In this document: one piece after another, positions 1-6,846 of the stretch | How the letters are laid out: each line of letters opens with the position of its first letter | Position numbering within the stretch: position 1 is the first letter of the stretch | Origin: Intestinimonas sp052065695 | GTDB lineage: Bacteria > Bacillota > Clostridia > Oscillospirales > Oscillospiraceae | Direction of reading: 5' to 3' | Assembly (NCBI RefSeq): GCF_052065695.1 | Contig: NZ_JBQHTM010000014.1 | Coordinates: 1 to 64,000 of the forward strand | Length of the DNA: 64,000 nucleotides | Program-made: the position numbers and the translations under genes | Notes under the pieces: generated by a model | Database searches by the model: none | What the model was told of the DNA's origin: nothing | The model's input: the letters and a program-made list of their open reading frames with translations, nothing else

Positions 1-67
1 CGTAAATGTTTCCTGTTTCTTCATCCCCATACACCACCATTGCGTTGATAGTGTTATTATCCCACAT
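1..67 (-). CDS. Possible 5' end of an unidentified gene running off the left edge
   Basis: Reading leftwards from an ATG at 67 there is an open frame of 22 codons (starting MWDNNTINAMVVYGDEETG) that leaves the window. An AAAGG stretch lies about 8 bases upstream. The fragment is too short to recognise. It lies just beyond the point where the neighbouring ABC exporter gene breaks off, so it may belong to whatever replaced the rest of that gene. It may also be a chance frame. Confidence 0.2.
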   Translation of the reverse strand, partial: MWDNNTINAMVVYGDEETGNIY

Positions 68-96
68 CCGGAGCCTTTATGGTAGTGCGGATTAAA

Positions 97-282
97 TCAG
101 AGATTCCTTAGGATACCGTAGCGGTACACCACAGGCAGGTTGGCCTGCTCCAGGCCCTGGTCAATGATGATGGAAGTGATGAAGGGCAGCAGGATCTCCA
201 TGATGACCTCCAAGGTACACAGTCCGATGCACAGGAAGGTGTCCCGCTTGAATCGCCCAAGTTGATGCAGTACAGTCCTCAC
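97..282 (-). pseudogene. ABC exporter, N-terminal stump only (truncated)
   Basis: The 61 residues match the start of MdlB/YheI-type ABC exporters: a short basic N-terminus, then a first membrane helix with the family wording EILLPFITSIIIDQGLEQA (substrate-entry face of TM1). Homology stops abruptly after VVYRYG, and a stop follows seven residues later, so five membrane helices and the whole nucleotide-binding domain are missing. The start ATG overlaps the stop of the MarR gene by four bases (ATGA), the usual regulator-exporter arrangement. This was probably a drug-exporter operon that lost its 3' part by deletion or insertion near position 115. The product cannot transport anything by itself. 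Confidence 0.75.
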
Positions 283-749
283 GATTGCGTTGTCTCCTTT
301 CGTCTTTCTTCTGAGAGCTCGGACAAATGCCGCAGCAGTTTCTGCTGCATACCGTCCAGGGTCCGGAGCTCATCCTTGGAGAAGCAGCCGTACAGCTTTC
401 GCTCCGATAATCGGACTGCCCGCTCCAGGCCTTCCCTGTCTCTCTGGCTCTTTTCTGTGCCGAAGAGGAGCTTTCGCCTGTCATCGTCGACACAGTGCTC
501 CACTCGGAGATACCCCTTTTCTCTCAGCCGCTTGAGCATACCCGAAAGGGTCGCCATGGAATACCCGAAGGTCCGGTGTATGGTCGTCAGAGAGATCCCC
601 TCTGCTCCGTGATCCAGGATATAGAACAGAAGATGTGCCTGTACCGCAGTGATGCCCAGAGGCGCCAAGGCACGGTTTGTACACTGTTCCATTTGGATAC
701 AGATCCAGCGATTGTTCCGCAGCAGCTGGCTCTGGTCTACCTTCGTCAT
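279..749 (-). CDS. MarR-family transcriptional regulator
   Basis: A 156-aa winged helix-turn-helix protein, the normal MarR length. Visible parts are the dimerisation helix at the N-terminus, the recognition region (TIHRTFGYSMATLSGMLKRL, about residues 68-87) and a wing with DDDRRK. I start it at the ATG at 749, which has GGTGAAAG at ribosome-binding distance; an upstream in-frame ATG at 794 has none. MarR proteins usually repress their own operon and respond to phenolic or drug-like ligands. The downstream ABC exporter, overlapping by ATGA, was the likely target but is now only a stump, so the regulator may be an orphan. Confident of family; ligand unknown. Confidence 0.85.
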   Translation of the reverse strand: MTKVDQSQLLRNNRWICIQMEQCTNRALAPLGITAVQAHLLFYILDHGAEGISLTTIHRTFGYSMATLSGMLKRLREKGYLRVEHCVDDDRRKLLFGTEKSQRDREGLERAVRLSERKLYGCFSKDELRTLDGMQQKLLRHLSELSEERRKETTQS

Positions 750-913
750 ACTTTCACCTTTTTCCAGTTTGTTTGGACGGTAACTATTTGCCACTTACTG
801 TTTATAGCATAAAGGTCCTTGCTTGTTAAATTCAAATATGCTATATTCTATAAAAGAATTTTATTGATTCCATCTATTATACAAAAGGCGGCGCTGCTGC
901 CGGGGAGGTCTTG

Positions 914-1825
914 ATGAATACTACACAACTGGAGTGTTTTATGGAGGTGGCAAACTGCCTGAATTTCTCCAGGGCGGCCCAGCGGCTCAACATTACCCAG
1001 CCCGCTGTCAGCCACCAGATCAACACTTTGGAAAATGAGTTGGGCGTCAAGCTCTTCCAGCGCACCAGCAAAAGCGTCCGCCTGACTCAGGAGGGCTATC
1101 TTTTTACCCAATATGCCGGTGAGATCCTGAAGCTTTCCCGAAACTCGGTGGCTCGGATGAAGGAATCCAGTCAGGACGCCCCCCACCGTATGGTCATCGG
1201 CTGCCGGAATGTCGTTGAGCTACGCCTCCTCCTCCCCGCCCTGGAGCAGCTGCGCCTCACCCAGCCTGAGGTGCTGCCCGTGCTGCGGCTCATCCCCTTT
1301 GACGCCATGGAAAATCTGCTGGAAGAGGGCGCCATCCAGCTCATGTTCTCTTTTCGGAATTCTGCTATGGCAAAAGCGCGCTACGTGGAGCTCTGCCACT
1401 GCCCCATCAGGTGCATCTGCGCCCGCTCCCACCCGCTGGCCGCCTACGACAGCGTCACCATCGAACAGCTGAGGTCCTCCGGGCGCATTGCAGTGTGCCG
1501 CCCTCCCAGCTGTCCCCCTGATCTCTTCGCCATTCAGACCCAAGCCGTGGGCGGTAGAGCCACCAGCCAAATCCTCTTCTGCGACAATCACGAGGCCATC
1601 TTTCCCCTGGTGGCCGCCGGTTACGGCTTCGCTCTCGTCCCGGACTATCCCAACACCCGTATGCCCGAATTGCGCTACCTCACCATTGAGCAGGTGGAAC
1701 CGCTTTCCTTCGGCGCTGTCTGCTTCCCCCAAAAGGGTGGAACGATCATCCAACGATTTCTGGAGCTGCTGAAGGCCTGTGCCCAGGAACAAGGTCTGGA
1801 TGCCAAGCAGCAAAAAAGGGACTGA
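914..1825 (+). CDS. LysR-family transcriptional regulator
   Basis: A 303-aa protein with the canonical LysR N-terminal helix-turn-helix (FSRAAQRLNITQPAVSHQI, about residues 18-36) and a C-terminal type 2 periplasmic-binding-like effector domain that contains the late GYGFALVPDY stretch typical of the fold. I prefer the ATG at 914, with GGGGAGG five bases upstream, over the TTG three bases earlier. It is divergent from the MarR gene and shares a 160-bp AT-rich intergenic region with it. No divergently transcribed metabolic target is adjacent, so the regulon cannot be inferred from context. A strong bidirectional terminator follows. Confidence 0.88.
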   Translation: MNTTQLECFMEVANCLNFSRAAQRLNITQPAVSHQINTLENELGVKLFQRTSKSVRLTQEGYLFTQYAGEILKLSRNSVARMKESSQDAPHRMVIGCRNVVELRLLLPALEQLRLTQPEVLPVLRLIPFDAMENLLEEGAIQLMFSFRNSAMAKARYVELCHCPIRCICARSHPLAAYDSVTIEQLRSSGRIAVCRPPSCPPDLFAIQTQAVGGRATSQILFCDNHEAIFPLVAAGYGFALVPDYPNTRMPELRYLTIEQVEPLSFGAVCFPQKGGTIIQRFLELLKACAQEQGLDAKQQKRD

Positions 1826-1848
1826 CCCACATGGTCAGTCCCTTTTCT
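1813..1848. terminator. Bidirectional intrinsic terminator
   Basis: The inverted repeat AAAAGGGACTGACC / GGTCAGTCCCTTTT with a 5-base loop has A and T runs at its ends, so it can end transcription from the LysR gene on the plus strand and from the DUF6465 gene on the minus strand. Confidence 0.88.
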
Positions 1849-1865
1849 TACCATTCCATTTACAT

Positions 1866-2375
1866 TCAGAAGGTCACTTTACCGGTCTCACTGCCGTTGA
1901 TGACATAATAGACAGCTCCATCCTCAGGCTTCACGTAGAGCTCCATACTCTTGATGGGCTCACCGGTCCAGGCGGCCTTCACGGCCTCCACAGCCTCTTC
2001 CTGAGAGATCTGCTTTCCCTGATACTGGACATACAGCTTCACTTCGGGAGCGGCGGCCTTCCGGGCACCCACAGTGCGCTTACGGACAGGAGCTTTCTCG
2101 GCCTTAGCCTTGGCGGCAGCAGCAGCTTTCTCGGCCTTGGCCTTGGCAGCAGCAGCTGCCTTCTCAGCCTTGGCGGCGGCAACGGCGGCAGCCTTCTCCG
2201 CTTTGGCTTTGGCAGCGGCGGCAGCCTTCTCTGTCTTGGATGCGGCAGCGGGCTTTTCCGCCTTAGCCTCGACGGCCTTGGGGGCCTCCATAGGCTTCTC
2301 CGCCTTGGGAGTCGACTTCTGTTCGGCCGCGGTCTGGGCAGCCAGAGGCTCCGGCTTCTTGGTATTGTTCAGCAT
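1866..2375 (-). CDS. DUF6465 protein with Ala/Lys/Glu-rich repeats
   Basis: A 169-aa protein in two parts. Residues about 20-110 are low-complexity, histone-H1-like repeats of the type AKAEKAAAAAKAKAEKAA, which should form a long charged helix. The last 60 residues (from VKLYVQYQGKQISQEEAV) match the small DUF6465 domain common in gut clostridia. The start at 2375 follows AGGAG with good spacing. The function of the family is unknown. The basic Ala/Lys tract would suit nucleic-acid or polyanion binding, which is inference. The repeat DNA is a likely site of length variation between strains. Confidence 0.75.
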   Translation of the reverse strand: MLNNTKKPEPLAAQTAAEQKSTPKAEKPMEAPKAVEAKAEKPAAASKTEKAAAAAKAKAEKAAAVAAAKAEKAAAAAKAKAEKAAAAAKAKAEKAPVRKRTVGARKAAAPEVKLYVQYQGKQISQEEAVEAVKAAWTGEPIKSMELYVKPEDGAVYYVINGSETGKVTF

Positions 2376-2530
2376 GACTCTTTTCTCCTCGTTCCGCGGC
2401 CTCACGGCCGCTTTTTTATCGGTTCCATTTTATCAGATATTTTCCTGTTTTCCATCGGGCGATTCTACTATTTTTCTAGAAATATTTTGGAATTCTCTGT
2501 CACTTTGCCCGCATTGTGGGGATTTCAGGC

Positions 2531-3364
2531 TCATCCCAGTCCCAGCAGGCGTGCCACCGAAGCTACGATCAGGCACAACAACCCTCCCAATCCGGTAGGT
2601 ACCAATGCCGCCGCTACAGCCCAGCGGACCTTTCCCGTCTCCCGCCATACCGTGAGACAGGTGGTGGTACAGGGCCAATGGAACAGTGTAAACAGGAGGA
2701 CACACACCGCCGTCAGTCCTGTCCATCCGTTGTCTGTCAAAAGCTGTCCTAGCGCCGCCAGATCCTCCGGCTCGGCCAGTACCCCAGTGGAGAGGTAACC
2801 CATAAGGAGCAGCGGCAAAAAAAGCTCGTTGGCCGGGCAGCTCAGAAGGAAGGCTGTGAGGATCACTCCATCCATGCCCAGCAGCTCCCCCACCCCATCC
2901 AGGGCAGAGGCGCACCGGCCCAGCAGGGACATGCCCCCCGGAGCCCAGTTGGCGCACAGCCAGATGAGTAGTCCCGCAGGCGCCGCCACCGCCGCCGCCC
3001 GCCCCAGCACGAAGCAGGTCCGGTCCAGCACGGAGCGTACCACCACCTGCCCCAGCCGTGGGCGACGATAGGGCGGCAGCTCCATGGCAAAGGCCGAAGG
3101 CGTTCCCCTCAGGAGGGTGGCCGACAGCAGTCGGGATGCTACCAGCGTCCCCGCCACCCCCAGCACCACCAGTCCGGCCAGAGCACCACCAGCCACCAGC
3201 CCTCCCCCGGCGCAGAACAGCGTCAGGATCGTAATCAAGGTCGGAAAACGCCCATTGCAGGGGACAAGACTGTTGGTGAGAATGGCGATAAGCCGCTCCC
3301 GGGGGGAATCCACAATCCGACATCCCACCACCCCAGCGGCATTGCACCCCAGTCCCATGCACAT
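2531..3364 (-). CDS. feoB: Ferrous iron transporter FeoB, C-terminal part (gene interrupted)
   Basis: This open frame begins inside the membrane domain of FeoB. MCMGLGCNAAGVVGCRI, DSPRERLIAIL and NSLVPCNGRFPTL are the highly conserved C-terminal gate region of clostridial FeoB, followed by several membrane helices. It has no GTPase domain and no natural start: the first codons lie exactly at the left end of the inserted element. The N-terminal 421 residues lie 11.58 kb away at 14939-16204. Joining the two at the shared core CACATG gives an uninterrupted 697-residue FeoB, a normal length. In the state shown this fragment is probably not expressed as a working protein. Excision of the element would restore it. 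Confidence 0.9.
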   Translation of the reverse strand: MCMGLGCNAAGVVGCRIVDSPRERLIAILTNSLVPCNGRFPTLITILTLFCAGGGLVAGGALAGLVVLGVAGTLVASRLLSATLLRGTPSAFAMELPPYRRPRLGQVVVRSVLDRTCFVLGRAAAVAAPAGLLIWLCANWAPGGMSLLGRCASALDGVGELLGMDGVILTAFLLSCPANELFLPLLLMGYLSTGVLAEPEDLAALGQLLTDNGWTGLTAVCVLLFTLFHWPCTTTCLTVWRETGKVRWAVAAALVPTGLGGLLCLIVASVARLLGLG

Positions 3365-3384
3365 GAAATCGCCCTACTGGGATG
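3341..3384. other. attL: left junction of the element in feoB
   Basis: feoB sequence runs up to the core CACATG at 3360-3365; element sequence follows. The element-side arm, 3366-3384, ends in TGGGATG. Its reverse complement matches 12 of 19 positions of the arm next to the right junction, including an unbroken 7-base match (CATCCCA). This identifies the two arms of attP. Confidence 0.8.
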
Positions 3385-3409
3385 ACATTTCCTGAACTGT
3401 ATTTTTACT

Positions 3410-5077
3410 TTACAGCTTATCCCCCTCAACAGCGTCGTGTAAGAGAGCGGCACCACTGCCCTCATCGGGCAAGGCCGCTCTCCATGTGCTGTGATCCATG
3501 GGGCCGGAGCGCTCCAGAAGTTCAGTCTGCTCCAGAACGGGAAAGGCCAGCTCCACCTGCACCAGCAGTGTCCCGTCCTCTTCCCGCTCCCCCACTTCTA
3601 CCGATGTGACCAGCGAAAACAGGAGCCTTTGATCCTCCGCCGGCGCGGACAAGATCTGATCCAGGATTCGCTCCAGCTCTATCCGCAGGGCAATCAGGTC
3701 GATTTCCCCCTCTTGCAGACAAGTCTCCACTTTCTGGGTAGTCTCCCGCCGGAGCGCATTGACTCGATCCAGCAATACCCGAAATCGTTCTTCCCCCAGC
3801 TCCCCCAGCAGGTGGCTGTCCCATAACTCCCCCTCCAGGCGGTCCAGCCGTCTGAGCTCCGCCTCCAGGGCCGCCCTCTGATCTCCCACATTTTTCGGTA
3901 CCGCCCGGCGGATTAATTCCGCCAAAATCTCCCCACGCTCCTCCGCGGTGAGGACCACCGCCTGCCTCAGGACCCGGTCCAGCAGGTCATTCAGAACAGG
4001 GTAGTGTATGGTATGGCTGCCACAGGCAGAAGGTCCCCTTCTTTTATATTGGGGGCACACCAGCACGGCTGGTGAGTCCTTTCTCCGAGTGCCTGCGGAC
4101 ACCATGGCCCCGCCGCAGGTCCCACACCGGACCAGCCCCGCCAGCCGGTTCTGAAACCGCCCTGTTCCGGTCCGTCCCCTACTCCGCCTGGCCGCCAGCC
4201 GAAAGGTCTCCCGGTCCACCAGGGCCGGATGGGTACCCTCCACCACCGTCCATTCCTCCCGGGGAATGGCCTCCCGGACCTTGGCCTTGAAGGAGGGTTT
4301 CCGGGTACGGCCCTGGGCAGTGCAGCCCAGATAGGTGGGGTTCCGCAGCAGCTTGGACACTGTGGAGGCCATCCACACCGGCCCGTCTGGCCCGGGGCGG
4401 CCGCCGGAGCGGTGGAGAGCGGGACAGACCACCCCCCGCTGGTTGAGCCGCCGGGCGATCTCCCCCGGCCTCACCCCCATCGCCGCTTGGGCAAAGATCT
4501 CCCCCACCACCATCGCCGCCGGTGGATCGGGCAGGAGCTTATTCTTGTCTGTAGGGTCCTTGCGATAGCCGTAGGGCGCCAGGCTCCCCACATACCGCCC
4601 CTGGGCCCGGCGGACAGCCAGAGCGGAGCGGATTTTCTTGCTGGCGTCCCGAGCATACATCTCGTTGACCACATGCTGAAAGGGCGCCAGACCGTTGTCC
4701 GGGCCCTGGGTGTCGAAGCCGTCGTTGACAGCGATGTAGCGCACATGCCGGGAGGGAAAATAGACCTCGGCCAGCTCGCCGGTACGGATGTAGTCCCGCC
4801 CCAGGCGGCTCAGATCCTTGGTGAGGACCAGGTCCACCTGCCCCGCCTCCACATCCTCCAGCAGTCTCTGGAGTCCAGGCCGCCGGAAGCTAGTTCCAGA
4901 AAAGCCGTCGTCCACATACTCTCCCACCACCGTCCAGCCATGGTCGGCGGCATAGGCGCGCAGCAGGGCCCGCTGACCGCCGATGCTGACGCTCTCCCCC
5001 GCCCCGGCGTCGTCCCGGGACAGCCGCAGGTAAAGGGCCGCCCGGAGGTTCACCGCTTCGCCCGGTACCGCCGCCAT
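3410..5077 (-). CDS. Large serine recombinase (site-specific integrase/excisionase)
   Basis: A 555-aa large serine recombinase. An N-terminal resolvase domain has the catalytic serine in YLRLSRDD (Ser20) and the downstream arginines in LSRLGRDYIRTGEL. A recombinase domain follows, then a zinc ribbon (CGTCGGAM ... CPQYKRRGPSACGS, about residues 338-372) and a C-terminal coiled-coil stretch. These are the parts that bind attP/attB and control directionality. The ATG at 5077 has GGAGG upstream. A GTG at 5053 overlaps the stop of a 37-aa upstream frame by four bases and would also leave the catalytic domain complete. It lies immediately inside the left end of the element and should catalyse its integration and, with a directionality factor, its excision. 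Confidence 0.92.
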   Translation of the reverse strand: MAAVPGEAVNLRAALYLRLSRDDAGAGESVSIGGQRALLRAYAADHGWTVVGEYVDDGFSGTSFRRPGLQRLLEDVEAGQVDLVLTKDLSRLGRDYIRTGELAEVYFPSRHVRYIAVNDGFDTQGPDNGLAPFQHVVNEMYARDASKKIRSALAVRRAQGRYVGSLAPYGYRKDPTDKNKLLPDPPAAMVVGEIFAQAAMGVRPGEIARRLNQRGVVCPALHRSGGRPGPDGPVWMASTVSKLLRNPTYLGCTAQGRTRKPSFKAKVREAIPREEWTVVEGTHPALVDRETFRLAARRSRGRTGTGRFQNRLAGLVRCGTCGGAMVSAGTRRKDSPAVLVCPQYKRRGPSACGSHTIHYPVLNDLLDRVLRQAVVLTAEERGEILAELIRRAVPKNVGDQRAALEAELRRLDRLEGELWDSHLLGELGEERFRVLLDRVNALRRETTQKVETCLQEGEIDLIALRIELERILDQILSAPAEDQRLLFSLVTSVEVGEREEDGTLLVQVELAFPVLEQTELLERSGPMDHSTWRAALPDEGSGAALLHDAVEGDKL

Positions 5078-5163
5078 ACCGCCTCCGCCAGCGCCGCCCG
5101 CAGGCTCACCTTTCCGGTACCGCGGACGGTGAGCCGGTATCGCTCAATGCCTTTCTTTTTCAC
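5050..5163 (-). CDS. Small basic protein upstream of and overlapping the recombinase
   Basis: A 37-residue frame starts at a GTG at 5163 after a near-perfect ribosome-binding site (AAGGAGGTGAT, 3 bases away). It is strongly basic and begins MKKKGIERYRLTVRGTG. Its stop overlaps an in-frame GTG of the recombinase (GTGA at 5050-5053), which suggests translational coupling. I recognise no family. It may be a true small protein (candidate accessory or directionality factor) or a leader peptide that only sets recombinase translation. The ribosome-binding site is the main evidence. Confidence 0.5.
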   Translation of the reverse strand: MKKKGIERYRLTVRGTGKVSLRAALAEAVWRRYRAKR

Positions 5164-5217
5164 TTTATCACCTCCTTCCAACACTCTATGCCAGCCGGCC
5201 TGTCCCCCTTGCCCTGA

Positions 5218-5247
5218 TTGACATTTCCCCTTCCCATATCGTATAAT
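5218..5247 (+). promoter_or_regulatory. Consensus sigma-A promoter for the shell protein-eutP genes
   Basis: TTGACA at 5218-5223, an 18-bp spacer and TATAAT at 5242-5247, both boxes perfect. Predicted transcription start is about 33 bases before the first shell-protein ATG. The promoter fires away from the recombinase, which is divergent. Confidence 0.85.
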
Positions 5248-5286
5248 AGGAGCATAAAATCTATCACCGTGGAGGGACGTGAGCCC

Positions 5287-5649
5287 ATGAACGACCATCA
5301 GGATAAGATCCGTATCGTCCAGGAGACAGTGGCAGGCAAGGAGATCACCTTTGCACATGTGATCGGCGGCCCCGCCCCCATCATCTATCAGAAGCTGGGC
5401 CTCAACCCCTCCATTGACTACGGTTCCGCCGCCATTGGCCTCATGAATCTGACCCCGCCGGAGTCCGCGGTCATCGCCGCCGACATCGCCGTCAAGAGCG
5501 GCGACGTCTACCTGGGCTTTGCCGACCGCTTCACCGGCACCGTCATCATCACCGGCGAGCTGGCCGACGTCACCACCGCCCTTACCGAGATCGTAGACTA
5601 CTTCCGGGATACCCTGGGCTACGTGGTCTGCAAGATCACCAAGCGCTGA
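5287..5649 (+). CDS. Bacterial microcompartment shell protein, EutS/PduU type (first copy)
   Basis: A 120-aa BMC-domain protein of the circularly permuted EutS/PduU class, hexamers that form shell facets. RIVQETVAGKEITFAHVI near the N-terminus and SGDVYLGFADRFTGTVII near the C-terminus follow the EutS pattern closely. The ATG at 5287 has GGAGGG upstream; an earlier in-frame ATG lies on the promoter and is rejected. It is the first cargo gene on the element and is followed nine bases later by a second EutS-like gene and then EutP. No encapsulated enzyme, pentamer cap or other shell gene is in the window, so it would have to join a compartment encoded elsewhere or assemble on its own. Confidence 0.85.
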   Translation: MNDHQDKIRIVQETVAGKEITFAHVIGGPAPIIYQKLGLNPSIDYGSAAIGLMNLTPPESAVIAADIAVKSGDVYLGFADRFTGTVIITGELADVTTALTEIVDYFRDTLGYVVCKITKR

Positions 5650-5657
5650 GGCCCGCC

Positions 5658-6089
5658 ATGGGACAGCGCATGACGACGGAGGAGTTCCTGGAAAGGGTCT
5701 TCTCCCGCAGCTATGAGGAGCTCAGGGGCAGGGAGCTGCGCCTGGTCCGGGTAAAGGTTGTGGGCCGGGAGGTCTCCCTGGCCCAGCTCATCGGCGTGTC
5801 CGACCGGCGCATTTATGAAAACCTGGGCCTCCATATCGGCACCCACCTGGGGGAGGACCACACCGGTGAGTCCATCGGCCTCCTCCACATCACCCCCTGG
5901 GAGGCCACCGTGGCCGCCGCCGACATCGCCATGAAGAGCGGCGATGTGGAGCTGGGCTTTCTGGACCGGTTCAGCGGAGCCGTGATCCTGCTGGGAAACC
6001 GGGAGGAGGTCAAGACCTCCCTGCGGCACGTGCTGGACTTCTTCCGGGACGAGCTGGGGTTCCCTGTGTGTGAACTGACGGAGCGATAG
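5658..6089 (+). CDS. Bacterial microcompartment shell protein, EutS/PduU type (second copy)
   Basis: A 143-aa paralogue of the preceding protein: REVSLAQLIGVSDRRIYENL, then ATVAAADIAMKSGDVELGFL and DRFSGAVILLGNREEV. It carries about 25 extra N-terminal residues (MTTEEFLERVFSRSYEELRG) that look like an amphipathic helix; PduU-type proteins use their N-terminus to cap the hexamer pore. The ribosome-binding site is weak (GAGG), and translation may depend on the upstream gene. In-frame ATGs at 5658 and 5670 are both possible starts. Together the two copies suggest a mixed EutS/PduU-type facet layer. Confidence 0.82.
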   Translation: MGQRMTTEEFLERVFSRSYEELRGRELRLVRVKVVGREVSLAQLIGVSDRRIYENLGLHIGTHLGEDHTGESIGLLHITPWEATVAAADIAMKSGDVELGFLDRFSGAVILLGNREEVKTSLRHVLDFFRDELGFPVCELTER

Positions 6090-6100
6090 GAGGTGCCGCC

Positions 6101-6640
6101 ATGAAAAAGCTGTTTCTCATGGGCCGGAGCGAGGCCGGCAAGACCTCCCTCACCCAGATCCTCAACGGTGAGGAGCTCCACTACCACAAGACCCAGTACA
6201 CCAACACCAACGACGACATCATCGACACCCCCGGAGAGTACTCCGAGACCAAGCGGTGCGGTCTGGGGCTGGCCTGCTTCTCCTTCGAAGCCGACGTGCT
6301 GGCCCTCCTCATCGCCGCCGATGAGCCCTTCAGTGTCTTTGAGGCCAACTGTCAGTGCTTCACCAACCGACCCCTCATCGGCATCATCACCAAGATCGAC
6401 TCCCCCTACGCCAATGTGCCCATGGTGCGCAGCTGGATGATCAACTCCGGCTGTGAGCGCATTTTTGAGGTGAGCAGCCTCACCAGAGAGGGCATCCAGG
6501 AACTCATCGACTATCTGAAGGACGACCCGGTGAAGCTGACCCTGGAGGAGGCCAAGGACCGTCAGCGCCAGGGTATCCCCGAGTGGCGGGACCCCGCCGA
6601 GTGGAGGCGGGAGATGGCCGCCCTCCCCCGCCGGGCTTGA
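6101..6640 (+). CDS. eutP: EutP/PduV family microcompartment-associated GTPase
   Basis: A 179-aa small G protein with the P-loop GRSEAGKTSL at residues 8-17, G3 DTPGEY, and TKID standing for the G4 NKxD motif. EutP/PduV proteins accompany ethanolamine and propanediol compartments; PduV has been linked to the outside and movement of the shell, and EutP has also been discussed as a nucleotide-handling enzyme. It follows the second shell gene by 11 bases with AGGAGG, so the three genes form one transcript from the promoter at 5218. Its stop codon lies inside the next promoter's -35 box. Confidence 0.88.
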   Translation: MKKLFLMGRSEAGKTSLTQILNGEELHYHKTQYTNTNDDIIDTPGEYSETKRCGLGLACFSFEADVLALLIAADEPFSVFEANCQCFTNRPLIGIITKIDSPYANVPMVRSWMINSGCERIFEVSSLTREGIQELIDYLKDDPVKLTLEEAKDRQRQGIPEWRDPAEWRREMAALPRRA

Positions 6641-6666
6641 CAGAATATCCCTCCATTTGCTATAAT
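6637..6666 (+). promoter_or_regulatory. Consensus sigma-A promoter for the lar-nik genes
   Basis: TTGACA at 6637-6642, an 18-bp spacer and TATAAT at 6661-6666: both boxes perfect and the same spacing as the first cargo promoter. The -35 box includes the eutP stop codon. The transcript start is predicted near 6673, leaving a leader of about 174 bases before larE. Confidence 0.85.
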
Positions 6667-6672
6667 AGATAA

Positions 6673-6846
6673 GATTTAAGCGGTCAGAAGGCCGTGCTCC
6701 GGCCCTGAAGGGTCTTTTTCCCGCATTCCTCCAGTATCTTCCTGTCATATTGCCACCCGCGCGGCGAGAACACCGCGCCGCGGCCAGAAGGCACGCCAGT
6801 TTTGGCGTGCCATTTTTTGTATTTTCCCCATGAGGAGGACGCCACC
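6673..6846 (+). promoter_or_regulatory. Structured larE leader, possible attenuator or riboswitch
   Basis: A leader of about 174 bases contains three stem-loops: one at about 6684-6708 followed by a T run, one built on GCGCGG/CCGCGC near 6754-6776, and a strong terminator hairpin at 6790-6811 just before the larE ribosome-binding site. An alternative pairing is visible: CGTGC (6693-6697) with GCACG (6791-6795) and GGCC (6701-6704) with GGCC (6782-6785). That pairing would use up the first arm of the terminator. This is the layout of a regulated attenuator. I could not match it to a known riboswitch class. Nickel, cobalt or the nickel-pincer cofactor would be the obvious ligand to test. Confidence 0.5.
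6789..6819 (+). terminator. Intrinsic terminator inside the larE leader
   Basis: GGCACGCC (6790-6797), loop agtttt, GGCGTGCC (6804-6811), then ATTTTTTG. It stands 13 bases ahead of the larE Shine-Dalgarno sequence GAGGAGG (6832-6838) and downstream of a perfect promoter, so it can control read-through into the lar-nik genes. Confidence 0.85.

Noticed and set aside
2531..3364. Calling the FeoB C-terminal part a separate small transporter
   Set aside because: It begins at the element junction, has no ribosome-binding site of its own, and completes the N-terminal part exactly at 14939-16204.
6673..6846. Assignment of the larE leader to the NiCo riboswitch class
   Set aside because: The structure is suggestive, but I cannot match the conserved internal loops of that class by eye, so I report only an unclassified attenuator-like leader.
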